A DNA stretch of 36,459 nucleotides from an uncultured Flavonifractor sp. (GTDB taxonomy: Bacteria; Bacillota; Clostridia; Oscillospirales; Oscillospiraceae), in contig CAJUDT010000013.1 of the NCBI GenBank assembly GCA_910585415.1, positions 1-36,459 of the forward strand, in the 5' to 3' direction. The notes below the pieces were generated by a model. The model searched no databases and was not told where the DNA came from. It saw only the letters and a program-made list of their open reading frames with translations. This document shows positions 1 through 7,410 of the stretch, piece after piece. Every line of letters starts with the position of its first letter. Within the stretch, counting starts at the first letter, position 1. The position numbers were made by a program, and so were the translations under genes.

Positions 1-289
1 CCTCCACCACGTACTCCACGCCCAGCTGGCCCCAGGGCAGCTCGGAGGGGTTCATTTTGGCGTAAACCATGACCTTCTTGCCATTGACGGTGATGGACTC
101 CTCGTCCCAGCTGATGTCGCCCTCAAACTTGCCCTGCATGGTGTCGTAACGGAGCATGTAGGCCATATAGTCCGGGGTCATGCCGGGGTCGTTGATGCCC
201 AGGAACTCAATGTCATCGCAGTTGATGCCCGCACGGAACACCAGCCGGCCGATCCGGCCAAACCCGTTGATGCCAACTTTAATGCTCAT
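1..289 (-). CDS. gap: Glyceraldehyde-3-phosphate dehydrogenase, N-terminal part (runs off the left edge)
   Basis: The first 96 residues of a type I GAPDH are present; the rest lies left of the window. The protein opens MSIKVGINGFGRIGRLVFRA, the NAD-binding Rossmann start of this family, followed by the ND-P segment and the YMLRYDTMQGKF stretch typical of GAPDH. The enzyme oxidises glyceraldehyde-3-phosphate to 1,3-bisphosphoglycerate in glycolysis. The ATG is preceded by AAGGAG about 8 bases upstream. A candidate promoter lies at 348-376. It is core metabolism and unrelated to the catabolic cluster to the right. The catalytic Cys is outside the window. Confidence 0.95.
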   Translation of the reverse strand, partial: MSIKVGINGFGRIGRLVFRAGINCDDIEFLGINDPGMTPDYMAYMLRYDTMQGKFEGDISWDEESITVNGKKVMVYAKMNPSELPWGQLGVEYVVE

Positions 290-347
290 GTTGAATCTCT
301 CCTTACTTTACATTCTGATTTTGCCAAGTCTGTCTTGCGCGTCTCCA

Positions 348-376
348 ATTATAGACTGAATTGCCCCGGTTGAAAA
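348..376 (-). promoter_or_regulatory. Candidate sigma-A promoter of gap
   Basis: On the minus strand a perfect -10 TATAAT (348-353) is preceded by TTTTCA (371-376) with a 17-bp spacer. It would start transcription near 341, about 50 bases before the gap start codon. The -35 is only a partial match. Confidence 0.5.
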
Positions 377-479
377 GAGGCAATTCACAAAATAGTGCTG
401 AAAATCTGTATAAATTTCCGCCCCCTTTCTCGGTAAACGTGTCAGTTTCAACATAATACTCTTTTTCACTTGTTTTCCC

Positions 480-508
480 TTGCCGTAAGCCCCAAAATTT
501 GGTATACT
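480..508 (+). promoter_or_regulatory. Promoter of the kinase-like gene with a GGTATAC site at the -10
   Basis: TTGCCG (480-485), a 17-bp spacer and an extended -10 TGGTATACT (TATACT at 503-508) give a good sigma-A promoter about 60 bases before the ATG at 570. The -10 is embedded in TTGGTATACT, resembling the GntR operator motif found elsewhere in the window. GntR control of this gene is an inference; the motif may simply be an extended -10. Confidence 0.55.
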
Positions 509-569
509 GATTTGGAACTGCATTTTCACCGTTTCTGCATATGCTATTTCAGAAAGGAGGGAGCACACA

Positions 570-1367
570 ATGATGGAATCTCAGCTGGATGAGCTTCTGC
601 CCCTGCTGTCCGAGCAGCTGCGCAAGCAGTTAAGCACCATTTCGGCTGCCGTGCAGCTGATCAGCACCCCTGTGCTGGAGCTCAATGAGCCCCGCTACGA
701 CGAGTGCCTGGCTGTCTTGAACCAAAGCCTTTACCGGATTATCCGTACCTTGAACGACCTGGACTTTGCCCAGCTGCCCGAGGGGGCGGTGGTGTTGAAG
801 CAGGAAAACATAGATCTAATTGCGCTGTGCCGCAGTTTACTTCAAAGCTCGGCCGATTTGGCCGCCTCTATGGGAGTCACCCTGGAGGCCGAGCCCAGAT
901 TGGAAGGCCTGCACAGCCTTCCCACCCGCGGCGACCCGGCCCTGCTGCGGCGGATGCTGTTCCATCTGCTTTCCAACGCCCTGCGGGCGGCGGCGCAGGG
1001 CGGACAGGCGGGCATCAGCATTTCCCGCCGGCGCAGCTGCGCCGTTCTCACCATCTGGGACACCGGCCCCGGACTACAGCTCCCTCCTGACACGCCCCTG
1101 GACGCGCTGATTCCCCGGCCGGAGGGCCTGGGCCTGGGTGTTTCCATCGCCCGGCGCATCGCCCGCCTCCACGACGGTACCCTGGTGTTCGAGCAGCGGG
1201 AAAACCGGGGCGTGCGGGCGGTGGTTTCCCTCCCCATTCAGCCGCTCCAGAACGGCGGCCTGCTGCGCTCCCCCTCCTTAGACAATGCCGGCGGCTTCCA
1301 CGCCGCGCTGATTGAGCTGTCCTCCATTCTCCCCTATCAGGCCTTCTCCCCCCGGGATATTGAATGA
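570..1367 (+). CDS. Histidine-kinase-like ATPase without sensor domain and without a recognisable phospho-acceptor His
   Basis: 265 residues. The C-terminal half is a GHKL/HATPase_c domain: N box around residues 131-141 (LLSNALRAA), G1 box DTGPGL near 165-170, and glycine-rich G2 box GLGLGVSIARRI near 189-200, so ATP binding looks intact. The N-terminal part resembles a dimerisation helix pair, but the usual SHELRTPL-type H box reads SEQLRKQL, with Glu where His is expected. No membrane segment, sensor domain or neighbouring response regulator is visible. It may act as an allosteric partner, a phosphatase-like factor or an anti-sigma-like kinase rather than a classical sensor. The start ATG at 570 (a second ATG follows at 573) has AAAGGAGG 9 bases upstream. 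The gene is single and closed by a terminator. Confidence 0.75.
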   Translation: MMESQLDELLPLLSEQLRKQLSTISAAVQLISTPVLELNEPRYDECLAVLNQSLYRIIRTLNDLDFAQLPEGAVVLKQENIDLIALCRSLLQSSADLAASMGVTLEAEPRLEGLHSLPTRGDPALLRRMLFHLLSNALRAAAQGGQAGISISRRRSCAVLTIWDTGPGLQLPPDTPLDALIPRPEGLGLGVSIARRIARLHDGTLVFEQRENRGVRAVVSLPIQPLQNGGLLRSPSLDNAGGFHAALIELSSILPYQAFSPRDIE

Positions 1368-1403
1368 CGCGATTGCCTGTAAGAAATGCCGCGACAGATT
1401 AAC

Positions 1404-1440
1404 GCGGCCCGCCTTCAGATGGAGGCGGGCCGCTGTTTTT
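1404..1440 (+). terminator. Intrinsic terminator after the kinase-like gene
   Basis: Perfect 10-bp stem GCGGCCCGCC (1404-1413) / GGCGGGCCGC (1424-1433), 10-nt loop, then TGTTTTTTT. It lies between convergent genes. The T tract favours plus-strand termination. Confidence 0.9.
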
Positions 1441-1455
1441 TTCCTGTTCTGAGGT

Positions 1456-2412
1456 CTAATTTGCCGCCTCTACGTTATGGCAGGCGACAAAGTGGCCGGG
1501 GCAGTATTCTCGAAGCTCCGGGTCCTGCTCAAAACAGGCGGGCGTAGCATAATTGCAGCGCACTGCAAACCGGCAGCCCGGTTTGGGGTCGATGGGAGAG
1601 GACAGCTCGCCCTTGAGCAGAATCCGCTGCTGCTTTTGCCGGATGCTGGGCCGGGGGATGGCGGACAGCAGCGCCTTGGTATAGGGGTGGAGGTGGTTGG
1701 CAAACAATTCCTTCGCGCTGCACAGCTCCACCATCTGTCCCAGGTACATCACCATGATATTGTCCGAGATATGCTTGACCACCGACAAATTGTGGGTAAT
1801 AAACATATAGGTCAGGCCGTGCTCCTCCTGAAGGACCTGCATCAGGTTGAGAATCTGCGCCTGTATGGACACATCCAAAGCCGAGACGGGCTCATCACAG
1901 ACAATAAACTTGGGCTCCAGGGACAGGGCGCGGGCAATGCCGATGCGCTGCCGGCGGCCGCCGTCCAATTCATGGGGGTAGGAGTTGATGAACCTCTGGT
2001 CCAGGCCGACCACCTGCATCAGCTCCTTCACCCGTGCCTCCCGGGCGTCCTTCTCTGGGTAAAGCCCAAAAATTTGCAGGGGCTCGCCAATGATGTCGCC
2101 TACAGACATGCGGGGATTGAGAGACGAATAGGGGTCCTGAAAGATAATCTGCATCCTCCGCCGCAGGGCGTGGAACTGCTCCTGGGAGACGTTGGTGATG
2201 TTCTCCCCCTCGAAGAAGATTTCGCCGCCGGTGGAGTCCAGCAGGCCCAGGACAACCCGGCCCAAGGTGCTCTTGCCGCAGCCGGACTCCCCCACCACGC
2301 CCAGGGTCTCCCCCTCGGGAACGGAGAAGGAGACGTCGTCCACTGCGTGGAGCAGTCCTGACGCGGTTTTGAAATACTTTTTCAGGTGCTTGACCTCAAG
2401 CAGCTTTCCCAT
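1456..2412 (-). CDS. Dipeptide/oligopeptide ABC transporter ATP-binding protein, DppF/OppF type
   Basis: 318 residues, the usual size for OppF/DppF. One of two ATPases that power the importer encoded by the next four genes. Walker A GESGCGKST near residue 40, Q-loop IIFQDPYSSLNPR, Walker B FIVCDEPVSALD and an H-loop TH are present. The ABC signature reads LDGGRRQR rather than the canonical LSGGQRQR. A C-terminal oligopeptide-transporter domain has the Cys-rich stretch CRFAVRC...C...C that may bind an Fe-S cluster in this family. Its ATG shares one base with the stop of the upstream ATPase gene (TGATG), so the two are translationally coupled. Last gene of the operon. Confidence 0.92.
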   Translation of the reverse strand: MGKLLEVKHLKKYFKTASGLLHAVDDVSFSVPEGETLGVVGESGCGKSTLGRVVLGLLDSTGGEIFFEGENITNVSQEQFHALRRRMQIIFQDPYSSLNPRMSVGDIIGEPLQIFGLYPEKDAREARVKELMQVVGLDQRFINSYPHELDGGRRQRIGIARALSLEPKFIVCDEPVSALDVSIQAQILNLMQVLQEEHGLTYMFITHNLSVVKHISDNIMVMYLGQMVELCSAKELFANHLHPYTKALLSAIPRPSIRQKQQRILLKGELSSPIDPKPGCRFAVRCNYATPACFEQDPELREYCPGHFVACHNVEAAN

Positions 2413-3392
2413 CAGGCACCCTCCTTCCGAAACAGATGGCAGCGAATCAAATGCCCAGGCGAAACCTCATGGGCTGTCTGAGGCACCGTCTCGCACTCCG
2501 GCTGCCGGTGGGGGCACCGGGGGCAGAAATTACAGCCCTGCGGCAGCGCCATGGGGTCGGGCATCAGGCCGTCAATGGGGGTGAGACGGTCGGTATCCTT
2601 GTCCAAATCTGGAATTGCTCCAAACAGGCCCACCGTGTAGGGGTGGTGCTGCTCACCCTCATAGATGTCCTCCAAGCTGCCGTACTCCACCACCTCACCG
2701 GCGTACATGATGGCCACCTTGTCGCACATCTCAGCCACCACGCCCAGGTCGTGGGTAATGAGAATCATGGAGGTCTTGAGCTCCTCCTTCAGCCGGCCCA
2801 TCATCTCAATGACCTGCGCCTGAATGGTCACATCCAGGGCGGTGGTGGGCTCGTCGGCGATCAGCAGGCTGGGGTTGCAGGCCAGCGCAATGGCAATGAC
2901 CACCCGCTGCTTCATGCCGCCGGAAAACTGGTGGGGATAGTCGTTAATCCGCTCGGCGCTGATACCCACCAATTCCAGCATCTCACAGGCCTTGCGCAGG
3001 GCGTCGGCCCTGGACAGCTTCTGGTGGAGCCGAATCACCTCGCTGATTTGGTCCGCCACCGTTTTGACCGGGTTCAGGGCGGTCATGGGGTCCTGAAAGA
3101 TCATGGAAATTTTGTCGCCCCGGATTTTCCGCATCTCCTTGGGCTTCTTTTTCAGCAGATCCTCGCCCTCAAAGAGGACCTGACCGCCCTTGATTTTGCC
3201 CGGCGGGTTGGGAACCAGATTCATAATGCCCAGGGCAATGGTGGTCTTACCGGCGCCCGTCTCGCCCACCAGCCCCAGTGTCTCCCCCTGGGCCAGGGAA
3301 AAGCTGACTCCGTTGACCGCCTCCACCACGCCGCCGTCTGTCTCGTAGTGAATGGTCAAGTCCTTGATTTCCAGAAAATTTTTCTCACTCAT
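2412..3392 (-). CDS. Dipeptide/oligopeptide ABC transporter ATP-binding protein, DppD/OppD type
   Basis: 326 residues. Walker A GETGAGKTT, Q-loop MIFQDPMTALNP, canonical signature FSGGMKQR, Walker B LLIADEPTTALD and H-loop ITHDLG are all intact. The C-terminal oligo_HPY region carries the Cys cluster CNFCPRC...C...C. It pairs with the DppF-type ATPase to drive peptide import. Start ATG at 3392 has AAGGAGG about 9 bases upstream and follows the permease stop by 13 bases. Unlike its partner, its signature motif is canonical, so the two composite ATP sites may be unequal. Confidence 0.93.
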   Translation of the reverse strand: MSEKNFLEIKDLTIHYETDGGVVEAVNGVSFSLAQGETLGLVGETGAGKTTIALGIMNLVPNPPGKIKGGQVLFEGEDLLKKKPKEMRKIRGDKISMIFQDPMTALNPVKTVADQISEVIRLHQKLSRADALRKACEMLELVGISAERINDYPHQFSGGMKQRVVIAIALACNPSLLIADEPTTALDVTIQAQVIEMMGRLKEELKTSMILITHDLGVVAEMCDKVAIMYAGEVVEYGSLEDIYEGEQHHPYTVGLFGAIPDLDKDTDRLTPIDGLMPDPMALPQGCNFCPRCPHRQPECETVPQTAHEVSPGHLIRCHLFRKEGA

Positions 3393-3405
3393 GCTTGCGC
3401 CCTCC

Positions 3406-4296
3406 TTATCGCTTCAGGCGCGGGTCAAGGGCGTCCCGCAGGCCGTCGCCAATCAGATTCATGGACAGAACGGCCAGGAAAATCGCAATGCCGGGGAAGA
3501 GGACCATATGGGGATAGTCCCGGAAATAGGTCCGCCCCGCAGAGAGCATAGCGCCCCACTCGGGGTTGGGCGGCGCAATACCCAGGCCGATAAAGCTCAT
3601 GGAGGCCGCCGAGATAATCGCGCGGCCTACGCCCATGGAGGCCTGAACAATCAGGCCGGACAGGGAGTTGGGCACGATATGCTTGCTGATAATCCGGGCG
3701 TTGCTGGCCCCGATGGCCCGTGCCGCCTCCACGTACTCCTGCTGCTTGATGGACAGGATGGAGGAACGGAGGATACGGGCATAGTTGGGAATGGAGGCCA
3801 CCCCTACGGCGATCATCGTGTTTACCAGACCGGGGCCCAGGGCGGCACAGATGGAGATGGCCAGAATGACGCTTGGAATGGCCATCAAAATGTCGATGAT
3901 GCGCATGAGGGTATTGTCCAGCTTGCCGCTGTAATACCCCGCCAGCGCGCCCATCAGACCGCCGCACAGCAGGCCGATGCCCACGGAGATAATGCCGATG
4001 GTCAGGGAGACCCGGCCGCCGTACAGCAGGCGGCTGAACACGTCGCGGCCCAGGTTGTCGGTGCCGCAGAGGTGTTGGAGGGAGGGGCTTGCGAAGATTT
4101 CATAATAATTCTGCTCGTCAAAGCCATAGGGGGCAATCAGAGGGGAGAGAACCACCATGAGAATCATCAGAAGAATGAGCACCATGCCAAACAGAGCCAG
4201 ACGGTTTTTCTTGAACCGCCCCCAGACCTCCTGAAGCTGGCTCTTCTTCTTGGCTGCGGGTGCAGCCGCGTGTTCGCTCTTTCCTGCCGTTTTCAA
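3406..4296 (-). CDS. Dipeptide/oligopeptide ABC transporter permease, DppC/OppC type
   Basis: 296 residues, BPD_transp_1 permease. It has a charged cytoplasmic N-terminus, a first membrane segment near residues 30-52 (LALFGMVLILLMILMVVL), then the LCGTDNLGRDVFSRLLYG periplasmic-side motif typical of DppC and about five further helices. The EAAxxxGA coupling motif reads EAARAIGASNARI. The start is TTG at 4296: it overlaps the stop of the upstream permease gene by four bases (TTGA), with a GGGGG-rich stretch in front, so translation is probably coupled. It forms the heterodimeric channel with the DppB-type protein. Confidence 0.92.
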   Translation of the reverse strand: MKTAGKSEHAAAPAAKKKSQLQEVWGRFKKNRLALFGMVLILLMILMVVLSPLIAPYGFDEQNYYEIFASPSLQHLCGTDNLGRDVFSRLLYGGRVSLTIGIISVGIGLLCGGLMGALAGYYSGKLDNTLMRIIDILMAIPSVILAISICAALGPGLVNTMIAVGVASIPNYARILRSSILSIKQQEYVEAARAIGASNARIISKHIVPNSLSGLIVQASMGVGRAIISAASMSFIGLGIAPPNPEWGAMLSAGRTYFRDYPHMVLFPGIAIFLAVLSMNLIGDGLRDALDPRLKR

Positions 4297-5273
4297 GCTG
4301 CCGCCGCCCCCTTTCCATCTTCTTTTTGTTTGCGCTTGGCCTTTTTGCCCACATAGAGGGCCTTAATCCGGGGGTCAATGAAGGCATAGAGGATATCCAC
4401 CAGCAGGTTCACCACCGTAAAGGAAATCGCAATCATGAGCACGCCGCCCTGTACCACCGGATAGTCCCGGGCGGTGATGGAGTCCACCATCAGCTTTCCA
4501 ATGCCGGGGATGGCGAAAATCTGCTCCGAGATCACCGCCCCGCCCAGACCGTGGCCGAACTGCATCCCCAGTACGGTGATGATGGGAATCAGGGCGTTGG
4601 GCAGCGCGTGGCCCAAAACGACCTTCAGCTCTGTCTGGCCTTTGGCCTTGGCGGTGCGGATGTAGTCCTGACGGACCACGTCCAGCATGGCGGAACGGGT
4701 CTGGCGCATAACGGTCGCCGCCTGGACCAGGCCGACGGTAATCGCAGGCAGAATCCAGTATTCCGGTCCATAAAAGCCCGAGGAGGGCAGCCATTTCAGG
4801 TTCACAGAAAAGGCAATAATCAGCATCAGCCCCAGCCAGAAGGAGGGGATGGAAATACCGGCCAGAGCCAGCACGCGGGAGACGTTGTCAAAGATGGTAT
4901 ACTGCTTGACCGCCGATATGATGCCGAATACAATGCCGATGATAGCGCCCACCACCGTACACAGGATGGACAGGAGCAGTGTGGTGGGGAAGCGCTCCAG
5001 CAGCTCCTTTGTCACGGGCTGCTTGGAGCTGTAGGAGGTCCCCATGTCACCGTGGAGCATATCCCATATGTAGCGGAGATAGCGCACCGGCAGGGGGTCG
5101 TTGAGGCCCATTTCCTCCCGCAGGGCCTCCACCTGCTCCTCAGTGGCCTCGCCGCCCAGAATCTGCCGGGCAGGGTCGCCGGGGGTGAGGGCCAGCATGA
5201 TGAAGATAATCAACGTCACACCCAGAATGACGGGAATCAGCATCAGCAATCGTTTCCCAATATACTTCAGCAC
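4293..5273 (-). CDS. Dipeptide/oligopeptide ABC transporter permease, DppB/OppB type
   Basis: About 326 residues from the GTG at 5273, which gives the conserved family start LKYIGKRLLMLIPVILG. The EAA-type motif reads RTAKAKGQTELKVVLGHALPNALIP, and the LTPGDPARQILGG segment after the first helix is typical of DppB. An alternative GTG at 5318 in the same frame would add 15 residues but sits directly on its AAAGGA with no spacing. No strong ribosome binding site precedes 5273, so the start is uncertain. A long stem-loop separates it from the upstream binding-protein gene. Confidence 0.88.
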   Translation of the reverse strand: MLKYIGKRLLMLIPVILGVTLIIFIMLALTPGDPARQILGGEATEEQVEALREEMGLNDPLPVRYLRYIWDMLHGDMGTSYSSKQPVTKELLERFPTTLLLSILCTVVGAIIGIVFGIISAVKQYTIFDNVSRVLALAGISIPSFWLGLMLIIAFSVNLKWLPSSGFYGPEYWILPAITVGLVQAATVMRQTRSAMLDVVRQDYIRTAKAKGQTELKVVLGHALPNALIPIITVLGMQFGHGLGGAVISEQIFAIPGIGKLMVDSITARDYPVVQGGVLMIAISFTVVNLLVDILYAFIDPRIKALYVGKKAKRKQKEDGKGAAAA

Positions 5274-5341
5274 AGCTGTGTTAAGCGGCCCGCATCCAAA
5301 ATAAGGGGGGCCGCCCACTCCTTTCTTTCAGAGTCGTGTAC

Positions 5342-5408
5342 AAGGGCCCAAAGGCACAGCTTTTATACATGGTGTTGTATCAATGTACAGCCAAGCCTTT
5401 GGGCCCTT
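5342..5408 (-). other. Intercistronic stem-loop between binding-protein and permease genes
   Basis: Perfect 14-bp inverted repeat AAGGGCCCAAAGGC (5342-5355) / GCCTTTGGGCCCTT (5395-5408) with a 39-nt loop. No T tract follows on the minus strand. In ABC operons such structures often protect or attenuate the mRNA so that the binding protein is made in excess. That role is inferred from position. Confidence 0.75.
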
Positions 5409-5429
5409 CGGTCCTATACTGCCCGCACC

Positions 5430-6998
5430 TTAACCGAAGGTGATTCCGGTCAGGTTGGGGGTCTTGTCGGGGTGGAATACAAAGCCCTGAACGTAAGAAC
5501 GCACGCCAAAGATGTTCTCACCGGTCGCAATGGGGATTACGGTGTTCAGATCCCAGCACTGCTGCTGAAGCTCGGCATACGCGGCCTTCCGCTCGGCGTC
5601 ATCCATGATGCCCTTGGCGTCCTTGATGGCGGCAATCAGCGCCTCGTCATCGGTAAATCCGGTTTCCAGCTTCTCCCATTGACGGAATACGGACTCGATA
5701 TTGCCGTCCGAACAGGTCACGGTGGTGATGCACATGGGGGTCTTGCCGGAGGAGTTGTTGGTGACCATGGTCGCCCGGTCTACCACTTCAATCTGAACGT
5801 TCAGACCAATGGCGCTCCACATATTGGCAATGATCTCCGCCATCGCCTGAATCTGCTGGTTCTTATAGATTTGCAGGATAATGGGGGTGGAGGTGTCAAA
5901 GCCGGACTGCGCAATCAGCTCCTTGGCCCCTTCCGGGTCGTAGGCGGTGGGCCCAACCTTGGCAAACTCGGTGGTGCTGCTGGGTGAGAGGCTCTCGGCT
6001 ACGGTGGCATAGCCCTTGAAGGCCACCGCTACGATGGCGTCCATATCCAGCGCCATGTGCATGGCCTGACGGACCTGGGGATTCTTCAGTGTGTCAAAGT
6101 TCACACTGTTGATGACGATATGGTTCATGGTGGAGCTGGCCCCCCGGACCACGTTCACATTGGAGTCGGCCTCCAGGCGCTCCACGTCGTCGGAGCCGAT
6201 GTCAAAGGCGATATCCACGCCGCCGGTTTCAATCTCGATGGTGCGGCTGGCGTTCTCGGTGATGATGCGGAAGGTCAGGTCCTTGTAAACCGGCTTTTCT
6301 CCCCAGTAATTGTCGTTGCGGGTGAGCTCAATGCGGTCGCCGGAGGACCAGTTTGTGACAATGAAGGCTCCGCTGCCTACGGGAGCGCGGCCATAGGCGT
6401 CCTCGCCCATCTCCTCAATGGCGCTCTTGCAGACGATGCCGCCCCGGCCGCCGGCCAGAACGCGCATGGCGTTGGGATAGGGGGCCTTCAGCTTGATGTC
6501 CACGGTGTACTCGTCCACCTTGACGGTGTTGGGGCCGTCAAAATAGTCGAAGGTCGCGGCGCTCTGCGGCATGGAGCAGGCCCGCTGGATGGAGTAGACC
6601 ACATCGTCTGCCGTCATGTGCTGGCCGTTGCTGAAGTCCACATCCTCACGAATCTTGACCTGAAGGGTGGTGTCATCCAACCACGTATAGGTTTCCGCCA
6701 GAGAGGGGGTGATGTTGTACTCAGCATCGGAGACGAACAGGCGGTCCACCACATGCTGGCCAATCATAAAGGCCGTCACCATGTTGACGTTGTGGGGGTC
6801 CAGGCTGGAGGGCTCCGTGCTCACGGCCACCACAAGATCGTCCTTATCGGGGTTGCTGGGTGCGGCTGTGGCGGGCGTTCCACCGCTGCCGGTGGGGGCA
6901 GGCGTGGCCGTACCGCCCTGGTTCTGACTGGGTGCGCAAGCGGACAGCAGCATCAGCGTTCCCAGCAGCAGCGCCAAAATGCGTACTTTCTTCTTCAT
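5430..6998 (-). CDS. ABC transporter substrate-binding lipoprotein, family 5 (peptide/nickel/opine type)
   Basis: 522 residues. A lipoprotein signal MKKKVRILALLLGTLMLLSAC is followed by a Gly/Thr/Pro linker and an SBP_bac_5 fold (conserved SLDPHN start, YSIQRA, VGSGAF, NDNYW, VRQAMHMALD motifs). It captures a peptide-like or amidated solute outside the membrane and delivers it to the DppBC-type channel. The start chosen is ATG at 6998, 8 bases after AAAAGGAG; the ATG two codons upstream is too close to that site, and a much longer open frame upstream is not supported. First gene of the importer operon, with a sigma-A promoter and a GGTATACC site upstream. Solute not predictable; family 5 proteins also bind non-peptides. 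Confidence 0.9.
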   Translation of the reverse strand: MKKKVRILALLLGTLMLLSACAPSQNQGGTATPAPTGSGGTPATAAPSNPDKDDLVVAVSTEPSSLDPHNVNMVTAFMIGQHVVDRLFVSDAEYNITPSLAETYTWLDDTTLQVKIREDVDFSNGQHMTADDVVYSIQRACSMPQSAATFDYFDGPNTVKVDEYTVDIKLKAPYPNAMRVLAGGRGGIVCKSAIEEMGEDAYGRAPVGSGAFIVTNWSSGDRIELTRNDNYWGEKPVYKDLTFRIITENASRTIEIETGGVDIAFDIGSDDVERLEADSNVNVVRGASSTMNHIVINSVNFDTLKNPQVRQAMHMALDMDAIVAVAFKGYATVAESLSPSSTTEFAKVGPTAYDPEGAKELIAQSGFDTSTPIILQIYKNQQIQAMAEIIANMWSAIGLNVQIEVVDRATMVTNNSSGKTPMCITTVTCSDGNIESVFRQWEKLETGFTDDEALIAAIKDAKGIMDDAERKAAYAELQQQCWDLNTVIPIATGENIFGVRSYVQGFVFHPDKTPNLTGITFG

Positions 6999-7110
6999 CT
7001 TCATTCTCCTTTTCTGAATTGAAATTGTGGAATTGCGCAAGTCCAGCGGAAGGAAGGGAGGGCGCCCACATACCTTCTTTGATTCGCTGGCGGAGCAAAC
7101 AGCGCCCGGA

Positions 7111-7120
7111 CGGTATACCA
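7111..7120. promoter_or_regulatory. GGTATACC operator downstream of the importer promoter
   Basis: CGGTATACCA contains the perfect 8-bp palindrome GGTATACC (7112-7119), about 20 bases inside the transcript from the promoter at 7143-7170. Sites of this form are typical for FCD-family GntR regulators (NanR and the UxuR/ExuR group use GGTATA or TTGGTATACCAA), and two such regulators are encoded nearby. A repressor here could act as a roadblock. Confidence 0.6.
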
Positions 7121-7142
7121 AAAGGACCGGGAGTTGTCTATA

Positions 7143-7170
7143 AATATACCACATTATTCGCAATTGTAAA
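7143..7170 (-). promoter_or_regulatory. Promoter of the peptide-importer operon
   Basis: Minus strand TTTACA (7165-7170), 16-bp spacer, TATATT (7143-7148). Transcription would start near 7136, leaving a leader of about 140 nt before the ATG at 6998. A GGTATA half-site overlaps the -10, and a full site lies just downstream. Confidence 0.65.
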
Positions 7171-7302
7171 GGCAAAAGTGAAATGGGTAAGTTCTCATAT
7201 TTCGACATTTATTTCACGCTTATATGATTTTTTGTCCAAGTTATATGGAAATATCCGCACTTTAATTTGTCAGTTTCGGCCATAGGAGGCCCCGTTTTTC
7301 TT

Positions 7303-7312
7303 CGGTATACCG
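7303..7312. promoter_or_regulatory. GGTATACC operator upstream of the M20 promoter
   Basis: CGGTATACCG is a perfect 10-bp palindrome. It ends 14 bases before the -35 of the M20 amidohydrolase promoter. A site upstream of a -35 is compatible with activation or with shared repression of the divergent pair. Confidence 0.6.
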
Positions 7313-7326
7313 ATTGCCCTGACCGG

Positions 7327-7355
7327 TTGCGCCGGGCGCTTTGGCGTGCTATAAT
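7327..7355 (+). promoter_or_regulatory. Promoter of the M20 amidohydrolase gene
   Basis: TTGCGC (7327-7332), 17-bp spacer, perfect TATAAT (7350-7355). It is 55 bases upstream of the GTG start. The remaining part of the 6999-7410 gap holds the divergent importer promoter and two operator-like sites, and no further gene. Confidence 0.75.
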
Positions 7356-7410
7356 CCTACTTGACCATATCCGCATCACCTTAAACTGTCGTTGGAAAGG
7401 ATGTATTGTC

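Noticed and set aside
4896..4902. GGTATAC match inside the DppB-type gene, with similar matches at 23141-23147 and inside TRAP2
   Set aside because: These lie in coding sequence and are explained by codons such as Val-Tyr or Tyr-Thr. They are taken as chance background for the operator motif.
6999..7208. Upstream extension of the substrate-binding protein to an ATG at 7208
   Set aside because: It would place promoter and operator inside the gene and bury the lipoprotein signal peptide; the ATG at 6998 has the proper ribosome binding site.
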